Assembly (NCBI RefSeq): GCF_030268885.1
Contig: NZ_BSSA01000024.1
Coordinates: 67,521 to 131,520 of the forward strand
Source of the DNA: Kitasatospora phosalacinea
Lineage (GTDB): Bacteria > Actinomycetota > Actinomycetes > Streptomycetales > Streptomycetaceae
Direction: 5' to 3'
Length of the DNA: 64,000 nucleotides
Part shown: one piece after another, positions 24,661 through 33,519 of the stretch
How the letters are laid out: every line of letters starts with the position of its first letter
Numbering within the stretch: the first letter of the stretch is position 1
The notes under the pieces: model-generated
Told to the model about the DNA's origin: nothing
The model's input: the letters and a program-made list of their open reading frames with translations, nothing else
Database searches by the model: none
Made by a program: the position numbers and the translations under genes

Positions 24661-25860
24661 TCAGCGGCCCAGCAGGCGGCGGGCGGTGGGCTTGACGAAC
24701 TCGTAGCGGGTCATCTGTTCGAGGTCGCGGAGCCAGGCGGTGCGGCCGGGGGGCCGACGGACGAGCTCGCGGTAGATCTCCTCGAAGGCGGTGGAGACGT
24801 GGCCGAGGGAGAAGCGGCCCACCACCCAGTCGCGGCCCCAACGGCCCAGCTCGGCGCGGCGGTCGGGGGCGTCGGCGAGGGCGCGGATCTGGGCGGCGAG
24901 GGCCTTGGCGTCGGCGGGGTGGTCGCCGTGGCCGTACATGCAGCGGGAGGCGTGCGGCTCGACCAGCGGGCCGGGTTCGTGGACGGCGGTGTAGCCGGCC
25001 GCGCCGTGGACGACGACGGGTTTGCCGAAGGCGAGGCCGCGCAGGGCGGAGCCGCCCATGCCCAGGACCAGGTCGGCGGCCTGGTAGGCGGGGCGGGGGT
25101 CGGCGCGCTGGCCGGTGAGGACGACGGCCCGGCGGCCGAGCTCCTCGTTCACGGCGGCGGCCTCGGCGCGCAGGCGCTCCTCGCTGGGGCCGCCGCCGAC
25201 CACGGCGAGGACGAGGTTCGGGTCGTCGAGCAGGCGCAGGGCGGCGATGGTGCGGGAGACGCCCGCGTCCTTCTCCAGGCCGGAGACCAGGCGGGTGACG
25301 ATGCAGAGCAGGAGCTGGTCGTCCCGGGCGCCGACCTCGGCGCGGAAGTCGGCGCCGGAGACGGCGCCGGGCGCGTCGGCGTCGGTGTCGACGGGGGGTT
25401 CGATCAGCCGCAGGTCGCGGTGGCCGAAGGCGCGGCCGTCCGGCATCAGGGCGCCCAGGCCCAGGACCAGGGGCTGGTGGCGGGGCATCCCGCGGAGCAT
25501 CCGGATGCCGTAGAAGGTGGTGACGACCGGGATCCGGCCCTGGCGGCCCGGGCCGAAGTAGGCGTTGCGGGCGGCCCGGACCTCCCAGGCGTGGACGACC
25601 TGGGAGCCGTGCTCGGCGGCGAGCCTGGACAGCCGGGCCCGGACGACCGCGTGCGGGGTGGTCGGGTCGCCCGCGACGACCAGGTCGAGGCCGTGCCCGG
25701 CGGCCAGGTCGACCAGTGGGGCGGGCCCGTCGACGCCCTGGGCGAAGAGCACCGGCTGGTGGCCGCGGTCGCGCAGGGTGCGGGCGATGTCGACGGCGTT
25801 GAGCTGGGCGCCGCCGAGGGCGAGGTTGTTGAGGTGGACCAGGACCCGGACGGAACGCAT
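24661..25860 (-). CDS. Glycosyltransferase (GT-B, GT4-like)
   Basis: A 399-aa glycosyltransferase. It opens RVLVHLNNLALGGAQLNAVD (the glycine-rich acceptor-domain loop) and has LVVGD, HAWEVRAARNAYFG, then a donor domain with LCIVTRLVSGLEKDAG and AADLVLGMGGSALRGLAFGKPVVV in place of the classic EX7E motif. It is two bases downstream of the Wzt-like gene stop and so belongs to the leftward ABC-exporter operon. It likely adds a sugar to the polymer that the exporter handles. Confidence 0.8.
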   Translation of the reverse strand: MRSVRVLVHLNNLALGGAQLNAVDIARTLRDRGHQPVLFAQGVDGPAPLVDLAAGHGLDLVVAGDPTTPHAVVRARLSRLAAEHGSQVVHAWEVRAARNAYFGPGRQGRIPVVTTFYGIRMLRGMPRHQPLVLGLGALMPDGRAFGHRDLRLIEPPVDTDADAPGAVSGADFRAEVGARDDQLLLCIVTRLVSGLEKDAGVSRTIAALRLLDDPNLVLAVVGGGPSEERLRAEAAAVNEELGRRAVVLTGQRADPRPAYQAADLVLGMGGSALRGLAFGKPVVVHGAAGYTAVHEPGPLVEPHASRCMYGHGDHPADAKALAAQIRALADAPDRRAELGRWGRDWVVGRFSLGHVSTAFEEIYRELVRRPPGRTAWLRDLEQMTRYEFVKPTARRLLGR

Positions 25861-25862
25861 GC

Positions 25863-27062
25863 TCAGTCCTCCCACTGGTGCGGGACGAAGACGGGGGCGG
25901 CCATCACGACGGCGCGCGGCGGGGTGTCGAGCATCGGGCCGAAGACGTCGAACTGCCCGGCGGAGTGCCAGCTCATCAGCGTCCCGCCGTCGGTCTTGCC
26001 GATCGAGTAGACGCCCGTCCACAGGGTGTAGCGGCCGCGCGGCAGCGGCAGCCGCGGGATGACGCAGGCGACCCGGTGGTCGCCGCCGGTCAGCCGGATC
26101 TCGTGGCTGATCTGGAAGATCGGGCTGGAGGTGCCCTCGCTGACGCCCAGGTGCAGGGTGGCGTCGCCGCGGTAGTCGCCGCCGAGGGTGAGCTCGACGG
26201 TGACCGGCTCGTCGGTGTGCAGGGTGGTGTCGTCGCCGTCCTCGCCGCGCACCTCGTACTTGAGCAGTTGCAGGGGTTCGCCGACCCGGGCGCTCGCCTC
26301 GGACTGGGCCTCGATGGAGTCGCGGTAGCCCGCCAGCGCGTCCTTGATCCCGGCGTCGACCCGGACGGTGCCCTGTTCGAGCCAGACGCCGCGGCGGCAG
26401 ATGGACTGCACGGCGGGCAGGTCGTGCGAGACGAAGACGATGGTGGTGCCCTGCTCGGCGACCTCGCGCATCCGGTCCAGGCAGCGCTGCTGGAAGACCG
26501 CGTCGCCGACCGCGAGCACCTCGTCGACCAGCAGGACGTGCGGCTCCAGGTAGGCGGCGACCGCGAAGCCCAGGCGCATCTGCATGCCGGAGGAGTAGAA
26601 CTTGACCTGGCGGTCGATCGCGCCGCCGAGGCGGGCGAACTCGACGATGTCGTCGAAGCGCCCGGCGACCTCGCGGCGCTTGAGGCCGAGCAGCGCGCCG
26701 AACAGGTAGATGTTCTCCCGGCCGGTCAGGTCCGGGTGGATGCCGGCCCGGATCTCGATCAGGGCGCCGATCCGGCCGCGCACGTCGATCACGCCCGCGT
26801 ACGGGTACATGACCCGGGTGAGCATCTTCAGCAGCGTCGACTTGCCGGAGCCGTTGGAGCCGATCAGGCCGACCGACTCGCCGGGCTCGATGTGCAGGTT
26901 GACGTCGCGCAGCGCCCAGCGCCAGTCCTCGCCGCGGTCGCCGCGCAGGCGGCGGGCGGCCTGCTCGACCCGGTCGCGCAGCAGCATGCGCTGCTGGTCG
27001 GCGCGGAACCGCTTCCAGACCTGCTCGGTGCGGATGGTGCCGAGAGGGTAGTCACGCGACAT
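25863..27062 (-). CDS. ABC polysaccharide exporter ATPase (Wzt/TagH type)
   Basis: A 399-aa protein. The N-terminal ABC domain has Walker A GSNGSGKST, an LTGRENIYLFGALLGLKRRE segment typical of Wzt/TagH, the signature YSSGMQMRLGF, Walker B HVLLVDEVLAVGD and the VSHD switch histidine. After about residue 250 there is a beta-rich domain (EPVTVELTLGGDYRGDATLH) like the carbohydrate-binding Wzt C-terminus that recognises a finished, capped O-polysaccharide. It pairs with the overlapping permease gene to flip undecaprenyl-linked polymer across the membrane. Confidence 0.9.
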   Translation of the reverse strand: MSRDYPLGTIRTEQVWKRFRADQQRMLLRDRVEQAARRLRGDRGEDWRWALRDVNLHIEPGESVGLIGSNGSGKSTLLKMLTRVMYPYAGVIDVRGRIGALIEIRAGIHPDLTGRENIYLFGALLGLKRREVAGRFDDIVEFARLGGAIDRQVKFYSSGMQMRLGFAVAAYLEPHVLLVDEVLAVGDAVFQQRCLDRMREVAEQGTTIVFVSHDLPAVQSICRRGVWLEQGTVRVDAGIKDALAGYRDSIEAQSEASARVGEPLQLLKYEVRGEDGDDTTLHTDEPVTVELTLGGDYRGDATLHLGVSEGTSSPIFQISHEIRLTGGDHRVACVIPRLPLPRGRYTLWTGVYSIGKTDGGTLMSWHSAGQFDVFGPMLDTPPRAVVMAAPVFVPHQWED

Positions 27063-27951
27063 CGGCGATCCCCGTTTCCAGCTTCTTGAAGACCAGGTAC
27101 CCGCCGACCAGGAAGACCAGCGAACTGGCCGCGGCGATCAGCGTCATCCGGGCGTCGGGGGCCTCGCCGTACAGCAGCGCCTTGCGGTAGCCCTCGATGA
27201 CCGCGCCGAGCGGGTTGACGCCGACGTAGACCTCCTGCAGCCGGTGCGGGATCTTGGCCAGCGGGTAGGCGACGGGGGTGGCGAAGACGCCCATCTGCGT
27301 GATGATCGGCAGCAGGTGGCGGACGTCGCGCAGGTAGACCACGGCCACCGAGAGGATCAGCGCGACGCCGTAGGTGAAGGCGAACTGGACGGCCAGCAGC
27401 GGCACCGCCCACAGGAAGGTCGCGGCGGGGGCCGTCCAGAACACCAGGAACATCAGGCCCAGCACGCCGACGCCGATCACCATGTCCACGGTGGCGACCA
27501 GCATGGTGGCGAGCGGGAACACCTCGCGCGGGCAGTACACCTTGTTCAGCAGGCTCAGGTTGTTGGCCAGGCTGAGCGCGCCCTGGTTCATCGTGTTGGA
27601 GAAGAACTGCCAGACGATCAGGCCCACGTAGGCGAACAGCGTGTACGGGGCGGCACCGGTCTCGATCTTGACGGCGCGGTGGAACACCAGGGTGAAGATC
27701 GCGCACAGCGCCAGCGGGGTGAGCACCGCCCAGGCGAAGCCGAGCACCGCCTGCTTGTACCGGGCGCGCAGGTCGCGTTCGGCCAGTGCCCGCACCAACT
27801 CCCGTGCGGCCCACAGCTCGTGGGCCACCTGGACGGGTCGCAGCCGGCGTTTGAAGACCAGTTCGGGCGGCGGTCCGACCGGGGCCGGGGCGCCGGGCGG
27901 GGCGGCCCGGCCCTGCTGCTCGTCGATGACCTGTGCGCGCTGTCCCCCCAC
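27052..27951 (-). CDS. ABC polysaccharide exporter permease (Wzm/TagG type)
   Basis: A 299-aa ABC-2 family permease with a cytoplasmic N-terminus, RRLRPVQVAHELWAARELV before the first helix, YKQAVLGFAWAVLTPL at TM1, and six predicted TM helices. The C-terminal part contains the typical NPLGAVIEGYRKALLYGE. Its stop overlaps the ATPase start by 11 bp, so the two are translationally coupled and form one exporter. It starts at GTG 27951 and is the first gene of the leftward exporter operon. Confidence 0.9.
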   Translation of the reverse strand: MGGQRAQVIDEQQGRAAPPGAPAPVGPPPELVFKRRLRPVQVAHELWAARELVRALAERDLRARYKQAVLGFAWAVLTPLALCAIFTLVFHRAVKIETGAAPYTLFAYVGLIVWQFFSNTMNQGALSLANNLSLLNKVYCPREVFPLATMLVATVDMVIGVGVLGLMFLVFWTAPAATFLWAVPLLAVQFAFTYGVALILSVAVVYLRDVRHLLPIITQMGVFATPVAYPLAKIPHRLQEVYVGVNPLGAVIEGYRKALLYGEAPDARMTLIAAASSLVFLVGGYLVFKKLETGIADVA

Positions 27952-28174
27952 GGACTCCCGCCCTCCCCGGAGGCGGTGCCCGCCCCTGGTGCCTGTGCCG
28001 TCTGCCTGCCGTCCCCGGTGACCGGGCCCGACTCGCGGACCACAATGACACAGAGTGTGCGGGCCGCGGGCGGGTTCGGTGAAGATTGCGGCAGCTCAGC
28101 CCGGTACGGGACGGTTCCGGACCGAACCGCCCTTTCCGGCCGGGGAGTTGGCGAGCAGGGGGATCGGGGGCGGA

Positions 28175-28966
28175 TCAGCGGGCGGGCGGTCCGGCCGGCT
28201 GTTCGGCGACCAGCTGGTCGAGGGCGGCGGGCATGCCGTCCACGCCGCCGGCCCGGGTGGGCGAGGTGCGGCCGGTGCCGTCCACCACCACGGTGGGCAG
28301 CTCGGTGACCTGGTTCTGCGCGAACAGCTTCGGCGCGTCCTCGACGGCCCGGTCCACCTCCGCGGAGCGGTACGCGGCCCGGAACTCCGCCGCGTCGACG
28401 CCCTGCCCGGCCACCCAGTCGGCGGCCGCCCGCTCGGTGGTCAGGTCGGTGTGCTGCTCGCGGACGGCCCGGAACACCGCGGCCTGCAGCCGGTCGACCT
28501 CACCGAGCCGCTCCAGGGCGTAGAACAGCCGCGCGTGCGCCCGCTGTTCGGCCTCGTCGGGGCTGCCGGTCCAGATCGCCGGGACGCGGCGCAGCGTCAC
28601 GTCCGCCTGGTGCCTGGCGGCCCAGCGGGTGAGCGGCTGCTCCAGCAGGGCGGAGTGCGAGCAGTTGTACCAGAAGAACTCGACGGCCTCGTGGGCCCGT
28701 TGGGCCTTCGGCGCGGACGCGGGCGACGCGGTGGAACCGAGCGGCGCGGCGGGCTCCAGCGGGCGGGTGGCGGGCACCGGCGCGTGCTGGTGGGTGGGCC
28801 CGGACGGCTGGAGGGCGGCGAGCGGGCGGCCGGGCGTCGGCAGCTGCTGCCCGTTCGGACCCGGCGGCAGCTTCGGGAGGCCGGGCGCGGCCTCGGCGAC
28901 GGCCGGGGCGGCCAGCAGACCTCCGGCCACGGCGAGCAGGACAGTGGTTCCGAGCAGCGACTTCAC
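28175..28966 (-). CDS. DsbA-like secreted thioredoxin-fold protein with CSHS active site
   Basis: A 263-aa protein with a signal peptide (KSLLGTTVLLAVAGGLLA ... EAA) and a Pro-rich linker to about residue 90. A DsbA-type domain follows: EFFWYNCSHSALLEQ aligns with the DsbA CPHC motif, but the second cysteine is Ser105. The helical insert and the cis-proline strand (TELPTVVVDG) are kept. A single-cysteine thioredoxin fold cannot cycle as a dithiol oxidase; it may bind substrates by mixed disulfide, act as an isomerase-like holdase, or have lost redox function. GTG at 28966 is chosen for the signal peptide. Confidence 0.75.
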   Translation of the reverse strand: MKSLLGTTVLLAVAGGLLAAPAVAEAAPGLPKLPPGPNGQQLPTPGRPLAALQPSGPTHQHAPVPATRPLEPAAPLGSTASPASAPKAQRAHEAVEFFWYNCSHSALLEQPLTRWAARHQADVTLRRVPAIWTGSPDEAEQRAHARLFYALERLGEVDRLQAAVFRAVREQHTDLTTERAAADWVAGQGVDAAEFRAAYRSAEVDRAVEDAPKLFAQNQVTELPTVVVDGTGRTSPTRAGGVDGMPAALDQLVAEQPAGPPAR

Positions 28967-29222
28967 CCGGGCAGCCTGGCAGGAGCGGTGCGCGGCGTTC
29001 CAGGCGGGCGGGCCGCGGTCGGGGTAATTCGCCGGATCGGAGCAGTGCGGCACCGGTGCGGGTCGAACGCCGGTCCGGGGTTCGACGTCCCGTCCGCCCG
29101 CCGCCGTCCGCCTGCTGTCCGTCCGCCGCCTTGCCCGGCAGGGGCGTCGTGCTCCCCCGCGGCCCCGGTGGGCGGGCGCGTCCCCGCTGCTGCGCCCACC
29201 TGCGGCCCCGGCGGGCGGCGGG

Positions 29223-29924
29223 CTACTTGCCGTCGTGCTTCCACTGGGCGCGGGCCTCGGCCTCGCTGGTCTTCGGGACGCCGACCTGGATCTGGTCGGA
29301 ACCCTCCTCGGCGACCGGGCAGTAGCGGCCGTCCTTGACGTCCATGGTCAGGGTCAGCACCTGCTCGTTGCGCACCAGCTCCAGCACCTCGCCGGTGGTG
29401 CAGGTGGCGTTGGCGGCGACCGGCGGCGAGGCCAGCCAGCTGACGGCCTGGTAGACCGGGGCGTTCGGGCGCAGCACGGTGCCGTGGGCCTTGTCGGTGG
29501 CGAAGCTGCCGGTGCCGAGGACGCCGCTCTTCAGCTTCGTGAACTCGTTGGGCACGTGGTTGGTGCGCAGGTCGGGGCCGCCGTAGACGACGCAGTCGTG
29601 GCCGCTGGTGTTGGTCAGCTTGATCACGCCGTTGATCCGCGGGTTCGCGCTCCGGTCGAGGGTCAGCTCGGCCTTGACGTCGCTCTCCTTCTCGGAGTTG
29701 CCGCAGATCGGGACGTCGGCGCCGACGGTGCCACCGGTGCCGCCGCCGGTCGCGGCCTTGCTGGCGGTCGCCCCGGCCGTGGCGGGCGGGGCGGCGGCCG
29801 GGGCGCTCGCGGCGGTGGTGGCGCCCGACGCGGCGGAACCGGCGTCCTCGGGGTCGCAGGCGGTCAGTGCGAGGACCGCGCAGGCGGTGAGGGCGGCGAG
29901 GGCGGCGGGCTTGCGGACGTTCAT
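29223..29924 (-). CDS. DUF4232-type lipoprotein
   Basis: A 233-aa secreted lipoprotein. It has a signal peptide with lipobox LTAC (Cys about residue 23), an Ala/Thr-rich linker, then a beta-sandwich domain with ITNTSGHDCVVYGGPDL-like sequence (here KLTNTSGHDCVVYGGPDL), the usual DUF4232 core, plus two more conserved cysteines near CTTG and YCPV. The function is unknown; these are abundant cell-surface lipoproteins in streptomycetes. GGAG precedes the ATG at 29924. Its N-terminus resembles the other lipoprotein in the window at 60392-60973. Confidence 0.8.
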   Translation of the reverse strand: MNVRKPAALAALTACAVLALTACDPEDAGSAASGATTAASAPAAAPPATAGATASKAATGGGTGGTVGADVPICGNSEKESDVKAELTLDRSANPRINGVIKLTNTSGHDCVVYGGPDLRTNHVPNEFTKLKSGVLGTGSFATDKAHGTVLRPNAPVYQAVSWLASPPVAANATCTTGEVLELVRNEQVLTLTMDVKDGRYCPVAEEGSDQIQVGVPKTSEAEARAQWKHDGK

Positions 29925-30135
29925 CTCGGCTCCGTGGTCCGGTGCGGTGGGCCGCCGGTCGGCGGCAAGCATCACCACGGCGTCCGGCCACCGGACGGTT
30001 GCGGGGGTGAACGTCCGGTACAGCGCTGTTACGCACGCTGTTACACGGGGACGCCGGACGGCCGGTCAACTCCGCTCCGGGTACGACTGGTTCGTGCACC
30101 GGACGGTTCCCGGCCGTGACACACCGCGGCTCCCC

Positions 30136-30141
30136 TACGGT
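30136..30141 (+). promoter_or_regulatory. -10 box of cutA (leaderless)
   Basis: TACGGT, 7 bases before ATG 30149. Confidence 0.4.
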
Positions 30142-30148
30142 GGGGTCC

Positions 30149-30475
30149 ATGACGAACCGTGAGTTCCTGGTGGTGACCACCACCCACGACGACGAGGGCG
30201 CGGCCCGCGAACTGGCCGCCGCCGCGGTGCGCGAGCGCTTGGCGGCCTGCGCCCAGGTGTACCCCGTCCGGTCGGTGTACTGGTGGGACGGCGAGGTGCG
30301 GGACGGCGCCGAGTGGCGCGTCGACCTCAAGACCCGGGCCGCGCTGGCGGACCGGCTGACCGCGTTCCTGGTCGAGCGGCACTCGTACGACACCCCGGAG
30401 GTGGTCGGGGTGCCGGTGGCCGCCGGTTCGGCGGCCTACCTGGACTGGATCGCGACCGAGACCACCGGCGACTGA
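30149..30475 (+). CDS. cutA: CutA divalent-cation tolerance protein
   Basis: A 108-aa trimeric ferredoxin-like protein. The order FLVVTTTHDDEGAARELA, RLAACAQVYPVRSVYWWDGEV, EWRVDLKTRAALADRL, then RHSYDTPEVVGVPVAAGS covers the entire CutA fold, including the conserved SVYWWxGxV and HxYDxPE segments. CutA was linked to copper tolerance in E. coli and may have a broader signalling or folding role. It stands alone with a leaderless promoter; the YcnI copper protein is 25 kb away. Confidence 0.92.
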   Translation: MTNREFLVVTTTHDDEGAARELAAAAVRERLAACAQVYPVRSVYWWDGEVRDGAEWRVDLKTRAALADRLTAFLVERHSYDTPEVVGVPVAAGSAAYLDWIATETTGD

Positions 30476-30523
30476 GCGGCTCCCGTCCCCGTGGCCGTCC
30501 CCGGATTCCGGTGCGCGAGGGCC

Positions 30524-30529
30524 TAGGGT
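30524..30529 (+). promoter_or_regulatory. -10 box of the 165-aa membrane protein gene (leaderless)
   Basis: TAGGGT, 6 bases before ATG 30536. Confidence 0.4.
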
Positions 30530-30535
30530 CGGCGG

Positions 30536-31033
30536 ATGGACGCACCCCCGCAGCAGAAGCAGTCGCCACCGCCCGGTCCGGACCGGCGCCGTCCCCGCCG
30601 CTGGCGGGAGGTCTCCCCCACCCGCCGCGGCCTGGTGCTGGCGTGGTGGGGCTTCACCCTGACCTTCGGCTTCCTGCGACTGCTGACCTGGCTGATCCAC
30701 GTCGACGCCGCCGGGGTGGGGAACGTCTCGGCGGGCGGCGTCCACCTCCACCACTACGTGTGGGGCATCCTCGTCCTGATGGTCGTCGGCGCCCTCGGCC
30801 TGGTCGAACGCTCGCCGCGCTGGCGGACCTGGATGGGCCTGGCCTACGGCATCGGCACCGCGCTGGTCGTCGACGAGACCGCCAACCTCATCCATCTGAG
30901 CGACGTCTACTGGGAGCACGCCGGTGGGACCAGCATCGCCGTCGCGCTGATCGCCATCGGCGTCGTGGGCGGCGCCCTGGCCTTCACCCACCGGGACGGC
31001 ACGGGGAAGTCCGGTACGGAGGACGGGTCCTAG
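30536..31033 (+). CDS. Integral membrane protein, unknown function
   Basis: A 165-aa protein with a proline/arginine-rich cytoplasmic N-terminus (about 1-30) and four hydrophobic helices. Conserved-looking polar residues fall in or near helices: GVHLHHYVWGIL, VVDETANLIHLSDVYW. The histidine cluster and acidic pair could bind metal, but I know no characterised homologue. Its TAG stop and that of the convergent glycosyltransferase share the tetranucleotide CTAG. Confidence 0.65.
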   Translation: MDAPPQQKQSPPPGPDRRRPRRWREVSPTRRGLVLAWWGFTLTFGFLRLLTWLIHVDAAGVGNVSAGGVHLHHYVWGILVLMVVGALGLVERSPRWRTWMGLAYGIGTALVVDETANLIHLSDVYWEHAGGTSIAVALIAIGVVGGALAFTHRDGTGKSGTEDGS

Positions 31034-32109
31034 GCGGCGCGTTCCCGCGTGCGGGCGACCTCGCGCAGCAGGTGCTGCCAGGCGGTGGTGACGGCGGCGA
31101 GGTCGAAGTGGGCGAGGGCGTGCGAGCGGGCCGCGGTCGCGTACGGGGTGCGGTCGGTGGTGAGCAGGGTGCGCAGGGCCCCGGCGAGGGCGGCCGGGTC
31201 GCCGGGCGGGACCAGCAGGCCGCCCTCCCCGGGGCGGACCACGTCCGCGACCCAGCCGACGTCGGTGGCGACGGCGGGGAGGGCGGCCAGGGCGGCCTCG
31301 ATCAGGACGCCGGGGACGCCCTCCGAGTCACTGGTGAGCAGCAGCAGGTCGGCGGCCCGGTACAGCGGGGCCGGGTCGTCCAGCGGGCCCAGCAGGTGGG
31401 TGCGCGGGCCGGGGGCGAGGGCGGCCCGCAGGGGGCCCTCGCCGGCCAGCGCGAGGTGGACGTCCGGGGGGAGCAGGGCGTGCGCGGCGAGGGCCAGGTC
31501 GGGGCGCTTCTCGGGGCTGAGCGCGCCGACCCAGGCGATCAGCGGGACGTCGGCGGGCAGGCCCAGCTCGGTGCGGGCGGCGGCCTTCGCGGCGGGGTCG
31601 GCGGCGGGCCGGAAGCGGTCGGCGGGGCGGGCGTTGGGGAGGGTGTGCAGGCGGCGGGCGGGCAGCCGGAAGCGGGTGCGCAGGACGTCCACGGCGTGCG
31701 GGGAGATCGCGGCGACGGCGGCGGCCCGGTGCAGGAGGGCGCCCACCCGCAGTCGGCGCAGCGGGTCGGCGGTCCAGTGCCTCGGGTCGCCGATGTTGAC
31801 GTACACGAAGGGCGTCCGGGCGGCGAACAGGCCCAGTGCGCACGCCTGGAGGGTGGAGGAGCCGTGCGCGACCACCACGTCGGCGCGGGCCGCGAGCGTG
31901 CGCAGGGCGCGCAGGGTGGCGGGGTGGTGCCGGGAGGGGCCGAGCACGGGGACGGCCGCGTCGGGGGCGGCGTCGGGGTGCGGGTGCAGGGCTGCCAGTT
32001 CGGAGGGCTGGCCGCGCCGCAGCAGTTCCCGGTGCAGGTCGCGGGCGAGGCGCTGGGCGCCGCGGGCCCTGGGGTCGGTGATGACGTGGAGTACCCGCGG
32101 GTCGGCCAT
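31030..32109 (-). CDS. GT4-like glycosyltransferase
   Basis: A 359-aa GT-B enzyme. The N-terminus is VLHVITDPRARGAQRLARDL, followed by DVVVAHGSSTLQACALG. The donor domain has WVGALSPEKRPDLALAA and SDSEGVPGVLIEAALAALP with the EX7E glutamates (Glu in SEGVPGVLIEA). Adjacent to the rightward polysaccharide operon but divergent from it, across a palindromic repeat element. The TTG-free start ATG at 32109 has a leaderless-type -10. Sugar specificity unknown. Confidence 0.85.
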   Translation of the reverse strand: MADPRVLHVITDPRARGAQRLARDLHRELLRRGQPSELAALHPHPDAAPDAAVPVLGPSRHHPATLRALRTLAARADVVVAHGSSTLQACALGLFAARTPFVYVNIGDPRHWTADPLRRLRVGALLHRAAAVAAISPHAVDVLRTRFRLPARRLHTLPNARPADRFRPAADPAAKAAARTELGLPADVPLIAWVGALSPEKRPDLALAAHALLPPDVHLALAGEGPLRAALAPGPRTHLLGPLDDPAPLYRAADLLLLTSDSEGVPGVLIEAALAALPAVATDVGWVADVVRPGEGGLLVPPGDPAALAGALRTLLTTDRTPYATAARSHALAHFDLAAVTTAWQHLLREVARTRERAA

Positions 32110-32116
32110 GGCGCCG

Positions 32117-32122
32117 AGAGTA
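32117..32122 (-). promoter_or_regulatory. -10 box of the GT4-like gene at 31030-32109 (leaderless)
   Basis: TACTCT on the minus strand, 7 bases before ATG 32109. Confidence 0.35.
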
Positions 32123-32150
32123 GCGGGGCGGGGGCGGGTCGGGTGGCGAA

Positions 32151-32275
32151 ATCAGGGGGCCGGGGAACGGCGGGGCCGTGCTGCTTCGGGCCGCCCGAAC
32201 AGAACCCGAAGCCGATGCGCGCACCGGCGGTGCGCCGGCGGCAGACCCGTGCCCGCCGTTCCCCGGGCCCCTGAT
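32151..32275. repeat. Palindromic interspersed element, copy A
   Basis: 125 bp with 24-bp terminal inverted repeats differing at one position (32151-32174 with 32252-32275). Inside, GCTTCGGG pairs perfectly with CCCGAAGC. 38 bp (32176-32213) and 35 bp (32241-32275) are identical to copy B at 55696-55853. A degraded extra right end (CGGACCCCTGATT) follows at about 32288. It is too small to code for anything and resembles the dispersed intergenic palindromes common in Streptomyces genomes. Confidence 0.85.
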
Positions 32276-32382
32276 CGCGCGTCCCACCGGACCCCTGATT
32301 CCGCTTTCGGCGGACGGGGGGCAGGTTCGGCTGGGATGCTGATCCGCGGTTCAGGGGGTGGCCCGGCGAGGGGGTTGGCGCG

Positions 32383-33519
32383 GTGCGCGTGGTGTACGTG
32401 ATCGACAGTGTGAGCCGGGTGGGCGGCGCGGAGCAGGGGCTGGTGGCGATGGCTCCGTTGCTGGTGCGTTCGGGCGTGGAGTTGCACGTGGCCTTCCTGA
32501 AGGAGTCGCCGGGCGGCTTCCAGGAGGAGTTGCGGGCGGCGGGCGCGCAGGTGCACCCGGTGCTGCGCGGGTCGCGGCGGGCGCGGGTGGCGGCGTTGCG
32601 GGCGGAGTTCCGGCGGCTGCGTCCGGACCTGGTGCACACGACGCTGTACGAGTCGGACGTGCTGGGCCGGTCGGCGGCCTTCGCGGCGCGGGTGCCGGTG
32701 GTGTCGAGCCTGGTGAACTCCGCGTACGGGCCGGAGCACCTGCACGCGCGGGGGTTGAGCCCGTGGAAGGTGCGGGCGGCGCAGGCGGTGGACGCGGTGA
32801 CGGCGCAGGGGGTGCGGCGGTTCCACGCGTTGACGGAGCACGTGGCGGGGGTGATGGCGGCGCGGTTGCGGGTGGCGCGGGGGCGGATCGACGTGGTGCC
32901 GCGGGGGCGGGACCCGCTGGTGCTGGGGCGGGTGGGGGCCGAGCGGCGGGCCCGGGTGCGGGCGGGGCTGGGGGTGGGCGAGGAGGTGCCGGTGGTGCTG
33001 GCGGCGGCCCGGCAGCAGTACCAGAAGGGCCTGGACGTGCTGGTGTCGGCGTGGCCGCGGGTGCGGGAGGCGCGGCCGGACGCGGTGCTGCTGCTGGCCG
33101 GGAGCCGGGGGGCGGAGACGGGGCGGTTGGAGGAGTTGGCGGCGGCGACGGGGGGCGTGCGGTTCCTGGGGCCGCGGGACGACGTGTTCGACCTGATGGC
33201 GGCGGCGGAGGTGTTCGCGGTGCCCTCGCGCTGGGAGGGGTTGGGGAGCGCGGCGATGGAGGCGATGGGGGTGGGGGTGCCGCTGGTGTGCGCGGACGTG
33301 GCGGCGTTGCGGGAGACGGTGGGCGGTTCCGGGGAGTGTGCGCTGCTGGTGCCGCCGGAGCGGCCGGAGGCGCTGGCGGGGGCGCTGCTGCGGGTGCTGG
33401 AGGAGCCCGGGGAGGCGCTGGTGCGGGCGAAGGCGGCGCGGGCGCGCTTCCTGTCGGGGTACACGCTGGAGCGGGTGTCGGCGCGGATGGTGGAGTTCTA
33501 CGGGCGCGCACTGGCCTGA
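32383..33519 (+). CDS. GT4 glycosyltransferase
   Basis: A 378-aa GT-B glycosyltransferase. It opens RVVYVIDSVSRVGGAEQGLV, has DLVHTTLYESDVLGR and STL-type acceptor loops, then the donor domain: RIDVVPRGRDPLVLGR, VLAAARQQYQKGLDVLV and the signature SRWEGLGSAAMEAMGVGVP with both EX7E glutamates. GTG start after GAGGGGG. It is followed by 319 bp and then the Wzc-like operon; whether it shares a transcript with it is unclear because a palindrome and a possible promoter intervene. Confidence 0.87.
   Translation: MRVVYVIDSVSRVGGAEQGLVAMAPLLVRSGVELHVAFLKESPGGFQEELRAAGAQVHPVLRGSRRARVAALRAEFRRLRPDLVHTTLYESDVLGRSAAFAARVPVVSSLVNSAYGPEHLHARGLSPWKVRAAQAVDAVTAQGVRRFHALTEHVAGVMAARLRVARGRIDVVPRGRDPLVLGRVGAERRARVRAGLGVGEEVPVVLAAARQQYQKGLDVLVSAWPRVREARPDAVLLLAGSRGAETGRLEELAAATGGVRFLGPRDDVFDLMAAAEVFAVPSRWEGLGSAAMEAMGVGVPLVCADVAALRETVGGSGECALLVPPERPEALAGALLRVLEEPGEALVRAKAARARFLSGYTLERVSARMVEFYGRALA

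Noticed and set aside
32151..32275. CRISPR-like repeat
   Set aside because: Only inverted, not regularly spaced direct repeats, and no cas genes. No CRISPR array was seen anywhere in the window.
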